A DNA stretch of 5,321 nt from Thermococci archaeon (GTDB taxonomy: Archaea; Methanobacteriota_B; Thermococci; Thermococcales; Thermococcaceae), in assembly GCA_003663695.1 (NCBI GenBank), contig QMUB01000106.1, positions 1 to 5,321 of the forward strand. The letters run 5' to 3'. This document shows, piece by piece, positions 1 through 5,118 of this stretch. Position numbers and translations under genes: made by a program. Position 1 is the stretch's first letter; the number at the start of each line of letters is the position of its first letter. The notes below the pieces were generated by a model. It was not told where the DNA came from and did no database searches. It worked only from the letters and a program-made list of their open reading frames with translations.

Positions 1-26
1 GCGACACCAGAAAACGGAGATATAAA
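1..26 (-). other. A/T-rich 3' flank of the TPR-like gene: possible terminator or promoter of the next gene
   Basis: On the minus strand the stop TAA is followed by TTTATATCTCCGTTTTC. TTTATAT is a fair TATA box for a gene lying beyond the left edge, and the T-runs could also end transcription. The window stops too soon to decide. Confidence 0.25.
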
Positions 27-1217
27 TTAAAAGCTGCTCGTGATGCCCTCTGCTTCGTATAATTTTTTCTTAAAGTTCTCCAATCCTTCCTGTCTTTCAA
101 TTATTCTCTGGGCTATGTCAAAGGCCTTTAGTAGGTTTCCCCTCCTGATGTAAAATTCCACCTGCTCAACATTTTCCAAGAGACGTGCATCTTTCTTCTC
201 GGCTACAAGATATTTGAGGAGAGCCAGTCTCATTTCAAGTTTGTATCCAATTTTCGGCTCTTCCTCCATAGTATTTTTGTAGATTCTTATGGCTTCATTC
301 AACTTGCCAAGGCCCAGTATTGCCTGTGCCAGCTCAACCATCTTTTTATAAGCCCTTTCATGGTTGCCATGCGATCTCAGGTTATTGATAACCTGATACA
401 GCATCCTCGATAGGTTTATCCCTATAAGCTTGGCTCGAGCAGTGTTTCCTGCTAAAAGATAGGCATATTGAGCTTTTAACAGGATTGATGTGGTCTTGTC
501 CAGATTTCCCTCAGCATATGCCAGCTTGCTTGCCGTTTCATAGTTTTTAGCAGCTGTCTCTGCCATCTCCATGTAATGGGCATCATACCCAAACAACTCT
601 TTGACAAAATATGCTATTCTCAGGAAGGTATCTGCGGCTTTTTCATGAGCCTTGCGGTCAAGATATTCCTTTGAAATCTTGCCATATAGATCTATGAGCT
701 GTCCTGCAACGGATTTTATATCCTCTACAGCATCAATAAACTTGTAATAACGATAAGCCGATTCATAGGCGATTATAGCGGAGTCTATCTCGTCTGTATC
801 CATATATGTCTCCGCCAGTTCCTCATACATCCTCGCAAACTCCTTGGCGTATTTCTCGAGCTTCTCCCTATCCCCAAGAAGAGCAAAGCTCTCAATAACA
901 TTGATGCAGAAATCCTCCAGTCTGGAGAGATTTATTTCAAACCTCTCAATTTCCTCGCTTATTAAATCTATATACAGAGAAGCAGCCTTTAGCAGGAAGG
1001 GTCTCGCTTTATTCTTTAGCTTGGGATTGGAGAGGAGTACACTCGCAATGTGCCTGTAGGTTCTTGCTGCGTCTAGATTCTCACCACGCCCCTCATATTT
1101 CTTGGCAGCTTTTATAAGGAGCCCTACACCTTCCTTCAGGTCTCCCTGGGTGATTTTCTTCCGTCCTATGGATTCTAAGTCTTCTGGAGCTTCTGGAGAA
1201 GTCAGTTCTAACGCCAA
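27..1217 (-). CDS. TPR/SNAP-like all-helical repeat protein, function unknown
   Basis: I do not recognise a specific family or function. The 396-residue product is predicted to be almost entirely alpha-helical and soluble, with no signal peptide or membrane segment. It is built of paired helices of TPR-like spacing, seen for example around residues 20-60 (GDLKEGVGLLIKAAKKY), 130-160 (EELAETYMDTDEIDSAIIAYESA), 180-210 (KISKEYLDRKAHEKAADTF), 230-265 (AEGNLDKTTSILLKAQYAYL) and 300-320 (GLGKLNEAIRIYKNTM). The A/Y/G pattern resembles TPR or alpha-SNAP scaffolds, which usually bind other proteins. The start is TTG at 1215-1217: a strong GGGGTGAT Shine-Dalgarno lies 5 nt upstream (1223-1230) and an in-frame TGA at 1224-1226 rules out a longer protein, while the next ATG is near residue 129. 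It lies 67 bp downstream of sua5 in the same direction and probably has its own promoter. A scaffold or adaptor role is inference. Confidence is high for the gene, low for function. Confidence 0.88.
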   Translation of the reverse strand: MALELTSPEAPEDLESIGRKKITQGDLKEGVGLLIKAAKKYEGRGENLDAARTYRHIASVLLSNPKLKNKARPFLLKAASLYIDLISEEIERFEINLSRLEDFCINVIESFALLGDREKLEKYAKEFARMYEELAETYMDTDEIDSAIIAYESAYRYYKFIDAVEDIKSVAGQLIDLYGKISKEYLDRKAHEKAADTFLRIAYFVKELFGYDAHYMEMAETAAKNYETASKLAYAEGNLDKTTSILLKAQYAYLLAGNTARAKLIGINLSRMLYQVINNLRSHGNHERAYKKMVELAQAILGLGKLNEAIRIYKNTMEEEPKIGYKLEMRLALLKYLVAEKKDARLLENVEQVEFYIRRGNLLKAFDIAQRIIERQEGLENFKKKLYEAEGITSSF

Positions 1218-1222
1218 ATTTA

Positions 1223-1230
1223 ATCACCCC
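1223..1230 (-). promoter_or_regulatory. Shine-Dalgarno deciding the TTG start of the TPR-like gene
   Basis: Read on the minus strand this is GGGGTGAT, complementary to the archaeal 16S 3' end (ATCACCTCC), placed 5 nt before TTG at 1215-1217. The TGA inside the site (1224-1226) is in frame with the gene, so translation cannot start further upstream. Confidence 0.75.
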
Positions 1231-1249
1231 TTACTAGCTTGAGTCTAAG

Positions 1250-1279
1250 TAAATTTAAGTGCAACCATGTATTTAAGTG
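1250..1279 (-). promoter_or_regulatory. Tandem TATA-like elements upstream of the TPR-like gene
   Basis: On the minus strand the 9-mer CACTTAAAT occurs twice, at 1271-1279 (continuing into TTAAATAC) and at 1253-1261 (continuing into TTAAATTTA), 18 bp apart. Both resemble archaeal TATA boxes. With the usual distance of about 25 bp to the start site, the distal copy would begin transcription near 1249 and the proximal copy near 1231, giving leaders of roughly 30 or 14 nt. The intergenic stretch contains nothing else, so the TPR-like gene probably has a promoter separate from sua5. Which copy is used cannot be told from sequence. Confidence 0.5.
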
Positions 1280-1284
1280 TTGCC

Positions 1285-2313
1285 TTATTCTGCCTTGATT
1301 ACTCTATAACCTGCGGCTTTTCTAAGTCTGTTCATAATTGCCAGCCCCAAACCCCTTTCTTCCACACCCTCCGCCAGTATTACGTCGACACCCCTCTTAT
1401 CAAGCTCTCTCAAAGCTCTGAACATATTCTTCGCAATTTCTTCCTCACTTTCACCCAGATTGAAGCACTCATCAGCTTCATAGAACTCCCCGGTTGCCAT
1501 AACTCCAACTTTAATCCCTCTCTCCTTGAATTCATTCACAAGCTCCTTCATTCTCTCCTTTACCCTCTCTTTTTTGCCCTCCACTATTATAACCTCAGCA
1601 TTCGGCGAGTAGTGTTTGTACTTCATCCCGGGCGCCTTTGCAAGGTCAACCTCTTTCCCCCTAACGGCAGGATGAATTTGTACTTCTCCGATGACTTCCT
1701 CTATTTTCTCCAAGGGCAAGCCTCCGGGCCTTAAAAGCAAGGGTGGCCATGTCGTTAAATCAAGAACAGTGCTCTCAACACCTATTTTGGTCTCCCCACC
1801 ATCAATTATACATTCTATCTTTCCGTAAAAGTCGTCTACAACATGCTCGGCTAGAGTTGGACTCGGTTTTCCACTTATATTTGCAGAGGGGGCTGCTATC
1901 GGCAGTCTGCTCTCCCTTATCAAAGAGAGGGCGATTTCATGGGCGGGCATTCTAATTGCAACACTTTCAAGACCTCCCGTGGTCTCCTTTGGGACGTTCT
2001 CCCTTTTTGGGAGAACCATTGTGAGGGGACCCGGCCAGAAGTGCTTAGCTAAAATCTCGGCTTCTTTTGGAACATCCTCTGCAAGTGCATAAATCTGCTC
2101 AAAATCGGATATGTGAATAATGAGGGGATTATCAGCAGGTCTCCCCTTGGCACTAAATATGCTGAGCACCGCATTCCTATCAAGTGCATTAGCTCCTAAG
2201 CCATAGACTGTCTCAGTGGGGAATGCGACGAGTTTTCCCTCCTCAATGAACCTCGCAGCTACCTTAATTTTTCTTCTATCGACTCCCTCTCGCATGTTGA
2301 TAACTATCGTCAT
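1285..2313 (-). CDS. sua5: L-threonylcarbamoyladenylate synthase Sua5 (YrdC domain plus Sua5 domain)
   Basis: Sua5 makes L-threonylcarbamoyl-AMP from threonine, bicarbonate and ATP. In archaea KEOPS (Kae1, Bud32, Cgi121, Pcc1) then transfers the group to A37 of ANN-decoding tRNAs to form t6A. From the ATG the product has 342 residues, the usual length for the two-domain archaeal form. The N-terminal YrdC domain shows PTETVYGLGA (about residues 32-41), KGRP (56-59, the K-x-R basic pair), HFWPGPLT (91-98), APSAN (141-145), GVESTV (178-183) and RPGG (195-198). The Sua5-type linker APGMKYKHYSP lies at about 227-237, and the C-terminal Sua5 domain ends with RGLGLAIMNRLRKAAGYRV. I chose ATG at 2311-2313 because GAGGTGAGG lies just before it (2316-2324); a TTG at 2328 would add five residues but would bury this site inside the coding region. 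The gene is divergent from the small gene at 2371 and its promoter overlaps that gene's promoter. All key motifs are intact. Confidence 0.97.
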   Translation of the reverse strand: MTIVINMREGVDRRKIKVAARFIEEGKLVAFPTETVYGLGANALDRNAVLSIFSAKGRPADNPLIIHISDFEQIYALAEDVPKEAEILAKHFWPGPLTMVLPKRENVPKETTGGLESVAIRMPAHEIALSLIRESRLPIAAPSANISGKPSPTLAEHVVDDFYGKIECIIDGGETKIGVESTVLDLTTWPPLLLRPGGLPLEKIEEVIGEVQIHPAVRGKEVDLAKAPGMKYKHYSPNAEVIIVEGKKERVKERMKELVNEFKERGIKVGVMATGEFYEADECFNLGESEEEIAKNMFRALRELDKRGVDVILAEGVEERGLGLAIMNRLRKAAGYRVIKAE

Positions 2314-2315
2314 TC

Positions 2316-2324
2316 CCTCACCTC
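2316..2324 (-). promoter_or_regulatory. Shine-Dalgarno deciding the sua5 start
   Basis: On the minus strand this reads GAGGTGAGG, two bases before ATG at 2311-2313 (the GGTGA core sits 4 nt away). It favours that ATG over the in-frame TTG at 2326-2328, which has no ribosome-binding site of its own. Confidence 0.65.
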
Positions 2325-2330
2325 GCAAGG

Positions 2331-2355
2331 TTTATTTCTCATGAGAGCAAATAAA
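2331..2355. promoter_or_regulatory. Overlapping divergent promoters around a CTCATGAG palindrome
   Basis: TTTATTT at 2331-2337 on the plus strand and the same heptamer read on the minus strand at 2349-2355 point toward each other across the perfect palindrome CTCATGAG (2338-2345). At about 25 bp from box to start site, the plus box would give a start near 2358 for the gene at 2371, and the minus box a start near 2328 for sua5. Each box therefore lies between the other box and its start site, so two initiation complexes could hardly bind at once. The boxes are inferred from sequence; the palindrome could be an operator or chance. Confidence 0.5.
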
Positions 2356-2360
2356 ATTTT

Positions 2361-2364
2361 GGTG
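2361..2364 (+). promoter_or_regulatory. Probable Shine-Dalgarno of the small plus-strand gene
   Basis: GGTG lies 6 nt before ATG at 2371. The other in-frame ATG, at 2341, lies inside the predicted promoter palindrome and has only a weak AGGT upstream, so 2371 is the preferred start. Confidence 0.45.
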
Positions 2365-2370
2365 TCTTTC

Positions 2371-2673
2371 ATGCAGGAACACAGCCTCTTTAAGTACGCC
2401 ATTGGAGAGTTAAAAAGGTTGTTCCCGAATGCTCCCTTTCTGGGTATCAGAGAGGAAAAATCAGGGGATGCTGTGAAAGTTGATTCCCTAGAAGAGCTCC
2501 TGGATGTATGTGACAAGCTAAGGCTCTTAGTAGAATATTACTTGGACGAAGAGAGTGGGAGAGTTATTTTTATAACTTCATATGAGGGAAGACTTTTCGT
2601 ACATGAATGCGGGGTAAGAGAGCTCTACAACGAGACTGCAAGGATAAAAGAGCTCAAGGAGAATGTAGTATAG
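2371..2673 (+). CDS. Small hypothetical protein, 100 residues
   Basis: I do not recognise this protein. It is 100 residues from ATG 2371 (110 if ATG 2341 is used), with no signal peptide or membrane segment, and is predicted to be a compact alpha/beta protein: a first helix (SLFKYAIGELKRLF), a strand pair around FLGIREE and AVKVDS, a long acidic/leucine-rich helix (LEELLDVCDKLRLLVEYYLD), a beta hairpin (GRVIFITSYEGRLFVHE) and a final amphipathic helix (VRELYNETARIKEL). Two cysteines are present, too few for an obvious metal site. Start 2371 is preferred because GGTG lies 6 nt upstream and the likely TATA box at 2331-2337 would start transcription near 2358, after the 2341 ATG. The coding case rests on an uninterrupted frame, archaeal-like composition, a plausible promoter and SD, and the lack of a competing gene at 2371-2653. 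It is divergent from sua5 and overlaps the glycosyltransferase gene by 20 bp at its 3' end. Function unknown. Confidence 0.78.
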   Translation: MQEHSLFKYAIGELKRLFPNAPFLGIREEKSGDAVKVDSLEELLDVCDKLRLLVEYYLDEESGRVIFITSYEGRLFVHECGVRELYNETARIKELKENVV

Positions 2674-3691
2674 CCCTGTATACATTCTCGACTTCTTCAG
2701 CACTCCTTTCCCATGCATATTTTTTTGAAACTTCTCTCCCAAACACTCCTTCCTTCCTCCTCCTTTTAACGCTCTTCAGCAGGCGGTTCACTTTTTTACA
2801 GAGATCGTCAAAGCTTTTAAATGTCTCACCATTCTTGCCATCCCTTATCAACTCAGGAATTGCTCCTATCCCTCTTCCAACGACGGGAACTCCAAGACAG
2901 TTCGCCTCCAAGATTACAAGTCCAAAGCCCTCCCTCAGGGAGGGGAGAATGAGAAGCTTGCTCCTCGAGAGTATGCTCCCAACATCGCTCCTGTATCCAA
3001 GGAATTCAACATTTTTTGGAGCCTCTCTCTCAAGCTCTTTTCTCATATCTCCTTCCCCCACGATACAGAACCTCTCATTCGGAAATTCCTTTGCAAGCAT
3101 GATTACCGTCTCGGGACTTTTATATCTCCTCAACGCCCCTATGAACGTTATAACCTCCCCCCTTTCCCCCGAATCTTTCAAAGGTCTAACCCCATTGGGA
3201 ATGACTCTGACCCTCCTTGCTCCAAGGGAGAGTGCTTTTTTTGCCAGATAATGGCTCACACTGATAACTTCATCCGCTTCTATCAGGCTTTTCTTCACGA
3301 AATATCTCCCTATAGGCAGGTTGGACATGAAATCCAGATCGCTGCCATGTGCTGTGATTATCAAAGGCTTGTTTATCTTCTTTTTAGCCAGAACTCCAGC
3401 GTAGGAGGTTGTTCCAACATAATGGGCATGGATCAGGTCAAAATCGAATTCATCATCGAGCTCCACTATTTTCCTAGAAGCCAGAAGGGCGAAGCTTATT
3501 CCCCTGATTCCAAAGATATTGGGGATTTTAACCTGATGGACAAACTCCTTCTCAAAATCCCGTGGTTTAACGGTGCCATACGTTAAAATATGAACCTCAT
3601 GTCTTTTTCTTAGCTCCCTAACTAAGGAATCGAGATGATTTGCAATTCCTCCTCCATGGGGCGGATAGTGACCCACCATTAGAATCCTCAT
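2654..3691 (-). CDS. GT4-family glycosyltransferase (GT-B fold)
   Basis: This is a cytoplasmic, probably membrane-peripheral retaining glycosyltransferase that moves a sugar from a nucleotide-sugar donor to an unknown acceptor, typically a lipid-linked or surface glycan. The 345 residues match a compact GT4 enzyme. The N-terminal Rossmann half begins MRILMVGHYPPHGGG with the glycine-rich loop and carries HGSD at about 115-118. IPNG (164-167) marks the domain join. In the C-terminal donor-binding half, GALRRYK (185-191) supplies the basic residues expected to contact the diphosphate, VGEG follows, and E254-GFGLVIL-E262 is the typical E-x7-E motif, followed by ANCLGVPVVG and AIPELI. I chose ATG at 3689-3691 because GGTGG lies at 3694-3698 and the family normally starts at this point; a TTG at 3700 would add three residues without a binding site. 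The 3' end overlaps the small plus-strand gene. It follows the surface-protein gene by 44 bp; a role in envelope glycans is plausible but donor and acceptor cannot be read from sequence. Confidence 0.95.
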   Translation of the reverse strand: MRILMVGHYPPHGGGIANHLDSLVRELRKRHEVHILTYGTVKPRDFEKEFVHQVKIPNIFGIRGISFALLASRKIVELDDEFDFDLIHAHYVGTTSYAGVLAKKKINKPLIITAHGSDLDFMSNLPIGRYFVKKSLIEADEVISVSHYLAKKALSLGARRVRVIPNGVRPLKDSGERGEVITFIGALRRYKSPETVIMLAKEFPNERFCIVGEGDMRKELEREAPKNVEFLGYRSDVGSILSRSKLLILPSLREGFGLVILEANCLGVPVVGRGIGAIPELIRDGKNGETFKSFDDLCKKVNRLLKSVKRRRKEGVFGREVSKKYAWERSAEEVENVYRAILHSP

Positions 3692-3693
3692 TG

Positions 3694-3698
3694 CCACC
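3694..3698 (-). promoter_or_regulatory. Shine-Dalgarno of the glycosyltransferase gene
   Basis: The minus strand reads GGTGG two bases before ATG at 3689-3691. It supports this ATG rather than the TTG at 3698-3700, which has only A/T-rich sequence before it. Confidence 0.5.
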
Positions 3699-3718
3699 AA
3701 AAGAATTCAAAGGGAAAA

Positions 3719-3727
3719 CATAAAAAG
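3719..3727 (-). promoter_or_regulatory. Possible glycosyltransferase promoter and/or surface-protein terminator
   Basis: Within the 44-bp gap the minus strand reads CTTTTTATG followed by TTTTCCC. As a TATA box it would start transcription near 3698, giving a very short leader. The T5 and T4 runs directly after the surface-protein stop (3736-3738) also fit an archaeal oligo-U terminator. Sequence alone cannot separate the two, and one element may do both. Confidence 0.4.
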
Positions 3728-3735
3728 TTTCTGAT

Positions 3736-4923
3736 TTAGTGCTTGCCACGCTTTGGAGGATGCCCGTGTTCTCTTCCTTTTCTGTTTGCAAAAATTTCTT
3801 TTATTCTGTTCTTCGCTTCGTCTATCATTTTTTGTGCTTCATCATACCTGTGCGATTTTAAATCATTCTCCGCGTTATCTAGGAGTTGCTCTATCTCGGT
3901 GATATCCGCTCCGGTGTTTTTCAATCCCACAACCATCCATCTTAACCTCGCTATCTGTCTCCTGAGTGCAAATTCCACGCTTCCCTGGAAAATACCCCTC
4001 CTGAGCTCATTCGCATGTTTTAATGCTATCTCAGCATGTCCTTTGGCAGTTATAGCCTTTAGGTATGCCGTGGCATAATCACCATTGGCCAACGCTTCTC
4101 TTGCCTGTTCTACCTCTCTCATCGCATTTTCCAGCATCGCCTTAGCCTTTGGTTCTTGAAGCCCGTCAAATGTTGCATTCGCTTCTAAAATTCTGTTTTC
4201 AGCGGAATCAATCTCCCCAAGGACATCTTTTTTGCTTATTAACACACTTACGGGTGAAACCACAATAGAACTTGATTGATATTTCTGTACAATCTTATCA
4301 ACCTTCGCTCCCCCCTTAAAAATATATTCATCCTGCGGAGAGCGCTGCTTTAGGAGGGTAATATACACGAGATCGGGGTTTATCAGATTTATGAGCTCAT
4401 CCACACGCGCTTCAAAATCTGCAGATTCATAGTTTACAAACGCCACGATTCCGTGCTCCGCCAGTTTCATCTCTCCATAGCTCACCGAATCCCTTCCATC
4501 TATTATGCTGAGCACCTTGATTCCCTCGAAGACGGTGGGGAAATACTCCTTAAGACCTTTTACCGCCCTGAAGCTTGTTTCCTCCCTGTTCTGACCGGCC
4601 CATCTAATGATCTCGATTCCCATTGTGGATATGTCCTCCTCATACTCTGCTGGAACTGCAAGCTCCCCCCCTATTATTATAACAAAATCAGGCTCCTTCT
4701 CAACGATCTGAGCACTCACCTTTGGATCATAAGCGCCCCACACGGTCTCTACAACTGGGGCATTCAATAATTCCCCGATATTATCCGCAACTGCGGAATC
4801 GGCTTCATTGTCGCTTACGAGGATAACTATTGTGCTGGTCTGAGCACTAACGCCGTGCACGGGGACTATCATGCCAGCACCTATAAAAATGATCATGAAT
4901 GAGATGAGGATTTTTCTCAGCAT
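3736..4923 (-). CDS. Secreted cell-wall-binding-repeat-2-like protein with helical C-terminal half
   Basis: This is probably an exported surface protein. From ATG 4923 it has 395 residues. Residues 1-27 look like a Sec signal peptide: basic LRK, hydrophobic ILISFMIIFIGAGMIVPV, and likely cleavage after VSA. Residues 30-120 resemble one cell wall binding repeat 2 unit (PF04122 type): STIVILVSDNEADSAVA, WGAYDPKV, VIIIGGELAVP and RWAGQNREET, matching the family's GG-x-x-AV and R-x-x-G-x-N-R-x-E-T pattern. Residues 130-230 look like a second, decayed alpha/beta unit. Residues 235-380 are two long helical hairpin regions, each with AEN near the start and a [D/H]-Y-A/D motif (GDYATAYLKAITAK; HRYDEAQKMIDEAK). 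The tail after 380 is rich in Arg, Lys, His and Gly. No C-terminal membrane anchor is visible. ATG 4923 is chosen because GGGTGAT lies at 4928-4934; GTG at 4932 would sit inside that site. Ligand unknown; binding to S-layer or envelope is inferred from the repeat. Confidence 0.88.
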   Translation of the reverse strand: MLRKILISFMIIFIGAGMIVPVHGVSAQTSTIVILVSDNEADSAVADNIGELLNAPVVETVWGAYDPKVSAQIVEKEPDFVIIIGGELAVPAEYEEDISTMGIEIIRWAGQNREETSFRAVKGLKEYFPTVFEGIKVLSIIDGRDSVSYGEMKLAEHGIVAFVNYESADFEARVDELINLINPDLVYITLLKQRSPQDEYIFKGGAKVDKIVQKYQSSSIVVSPVSVLISKKDVLGEIDSAENRILEANATFDGLQEPKAKAMLENAMREVEQAREALANGDYATAYLKAITAKGHAEIALKHANELRRGIFQGSVEFALRRQIARLRWMVVGLKNTGADITEIEQLLDNAENDLKSHRYDEAQKMIDEAKNRIKEIFANRKGREHGHPPKRGKH

Positions 4924-4927
4924 GCCC

Positions 4928-4934
4928 ATCACCC
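4928..4934 (-). promoter_or_regulatory. Shine-Dalgarno deciding the surface-protein start
   Basis: On the minus strand this reads GGGTGAT, 4 nt before ATG at 4921-4923. The upstream in-frame GTG (4932) and ATG (4929) lie inside the site, so they are unlikely starts. Confidence 0.65.
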
Positions 4935-4957
4935 TTGTTATTTAGTAATAAAAACCA

Positions 4958-4971
4958 GTATTTAAGCTTTT
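4958..4971 (-). promoter_or_regulatory. Promoter (BRE and TATA) of the surface-protein gene
   Basis: The minus strand reads AAAAGC followed by TTAAATAC, a good archaeal BRE/TATA pair and the clearest promoter in the window. About 25 bp downstream the expected start site is near 4937, giving a leader of about 14 nt that just includes the Shine-Dalgarno. The perfect palindrome TTTCATGAAA touches its upstream edge. Confidence 0.65.
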
Positions 4972-4980
4972 TTCATGAAA
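4971..4980. repeat. 10-bp perfect palindrome TTTCATGAAA beside the promoter
   Basis: TTTCATGAAA equals its own reverse complement and lies immediately upstream of (overlapping by one base) the BRE of the surface-protein promoter. This is a position where an archaeal activator or repressor could bind. Its core TCATGA is shared with the CTCATGAG palindrome at 2338-2345. A binding role is unproven. Confidence 0.4.
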
Positions 4981-4983
4981 TCA

Positions 4984-5064
4984 TTCCTTAAAATTGCCTT
5001 TTGTTCACTAAAAAGCCACCGCTGTCTTATTTTGCCCTCTAAGTGTTAAGGAAGGTTCAGAACC
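4984..5064. repeat. Inverted repeats in the 4924-5118 intergenic region
   Basis: TTCCTTAA (4984-4991) is repeated in inverted form as TTAAGGAA (5046-5053), with 54 bp between them. Directly next to the right arm is the palindrome GGTTC-A-GAACC (5054-5064). No reading frame of useful length covers this stretch. The intervening sequence is neither strongly structured nor clearly promoter-like. The roughly 195-bp gap as a whole otherwise holds only the surface-protein promoter and the tandem A/T-rich units at 5065-5094. Confidence 0.35.
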
Positions 5065-5094
5065 GTTTAAAATAGTTTAAAAGAGGTAAAATAG
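5065..5094 (-). terminator. Probable oligo-U terminator of the asparagine-synthase-like gene; three tandem 10-bp units
   Basis: On the plus strand three 10-bp units stand head to tail: GTTTAAAATA, GTTTAAAAGA, GGTAAAATAG. Read on the minus strand, downstream of the stop at 5119-5121, they give three successive T4 runs (CTATTTTACC, TCTTTTAAAC, TATTTTAAAC). Archaeal intrinsic termination relies on such U-tracts without a strong hairpin, so this is the best terminator candidate for the upstream gene. The same A/T-rich units could also act as TATA boxes, but no gene fits as their target. Confidence 0.45.
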
Positions 5095-5118
5095 GGCCCA
5101 GGGGAAATAAATGTCCTT

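Noticed and set aside
1267..1734. Plus-strand open frame opposite the 3' part of sua5
   Set aside because: Its protein lacks any domain pattern, no convincing Shine-Dalgarno precedes it, and the opposite strand encodes a conserved Sua5 domain.
2341..2370. Ten-residue N-terminal extension of the small plus-strand gene from ATG 2341
   Set aside because: This ATG lies inside the predicted promoter palindrome, upstream of the expected transcription start, with no good Shine-Dalgarno; it stays possible if the true promoter is elsewhere.
2607..3251. Long plus-strand open frame opposite the glycosyltransferase gene
   Set aside because: It lies fully antisense to a well-supported GT4 gene; its product is low-complexity (Ser, Leu, Phe, Pro-rich) with no recognisable motif, as expected from a shadow of the real codons.
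3450..3456. ATGATGA on the minus strand, resembling the C box of a C/D guide RNA, with CTGA 13 nt later
   Set aside because: It falls inside the conserved glycosyltransferase reading frame and no C' or final D box follows at the expected spacing.
3839..3845. A second ATGATGA on the minus strand inside the surface-protein gene
   Set aside because: No CTGA D box is found within about 70 nt downstream, so it is best explained as Tyr-Asp-Glu codons.
4984..5053. TTCCTTAA/TTAAGGAA as terminal inverted repeats of a mini-transposon
   Set aside because: The arms are only 8 bp, the inside has no gene or known end sequence, and no target-site duplication is visible next to both arms.
5054..5064. GGTTCAGAACC as the T-arm of a tRNA
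   Set aside because: The loop would be a single base and no acceptor, D or anticodon arms lie upstream on either strand.
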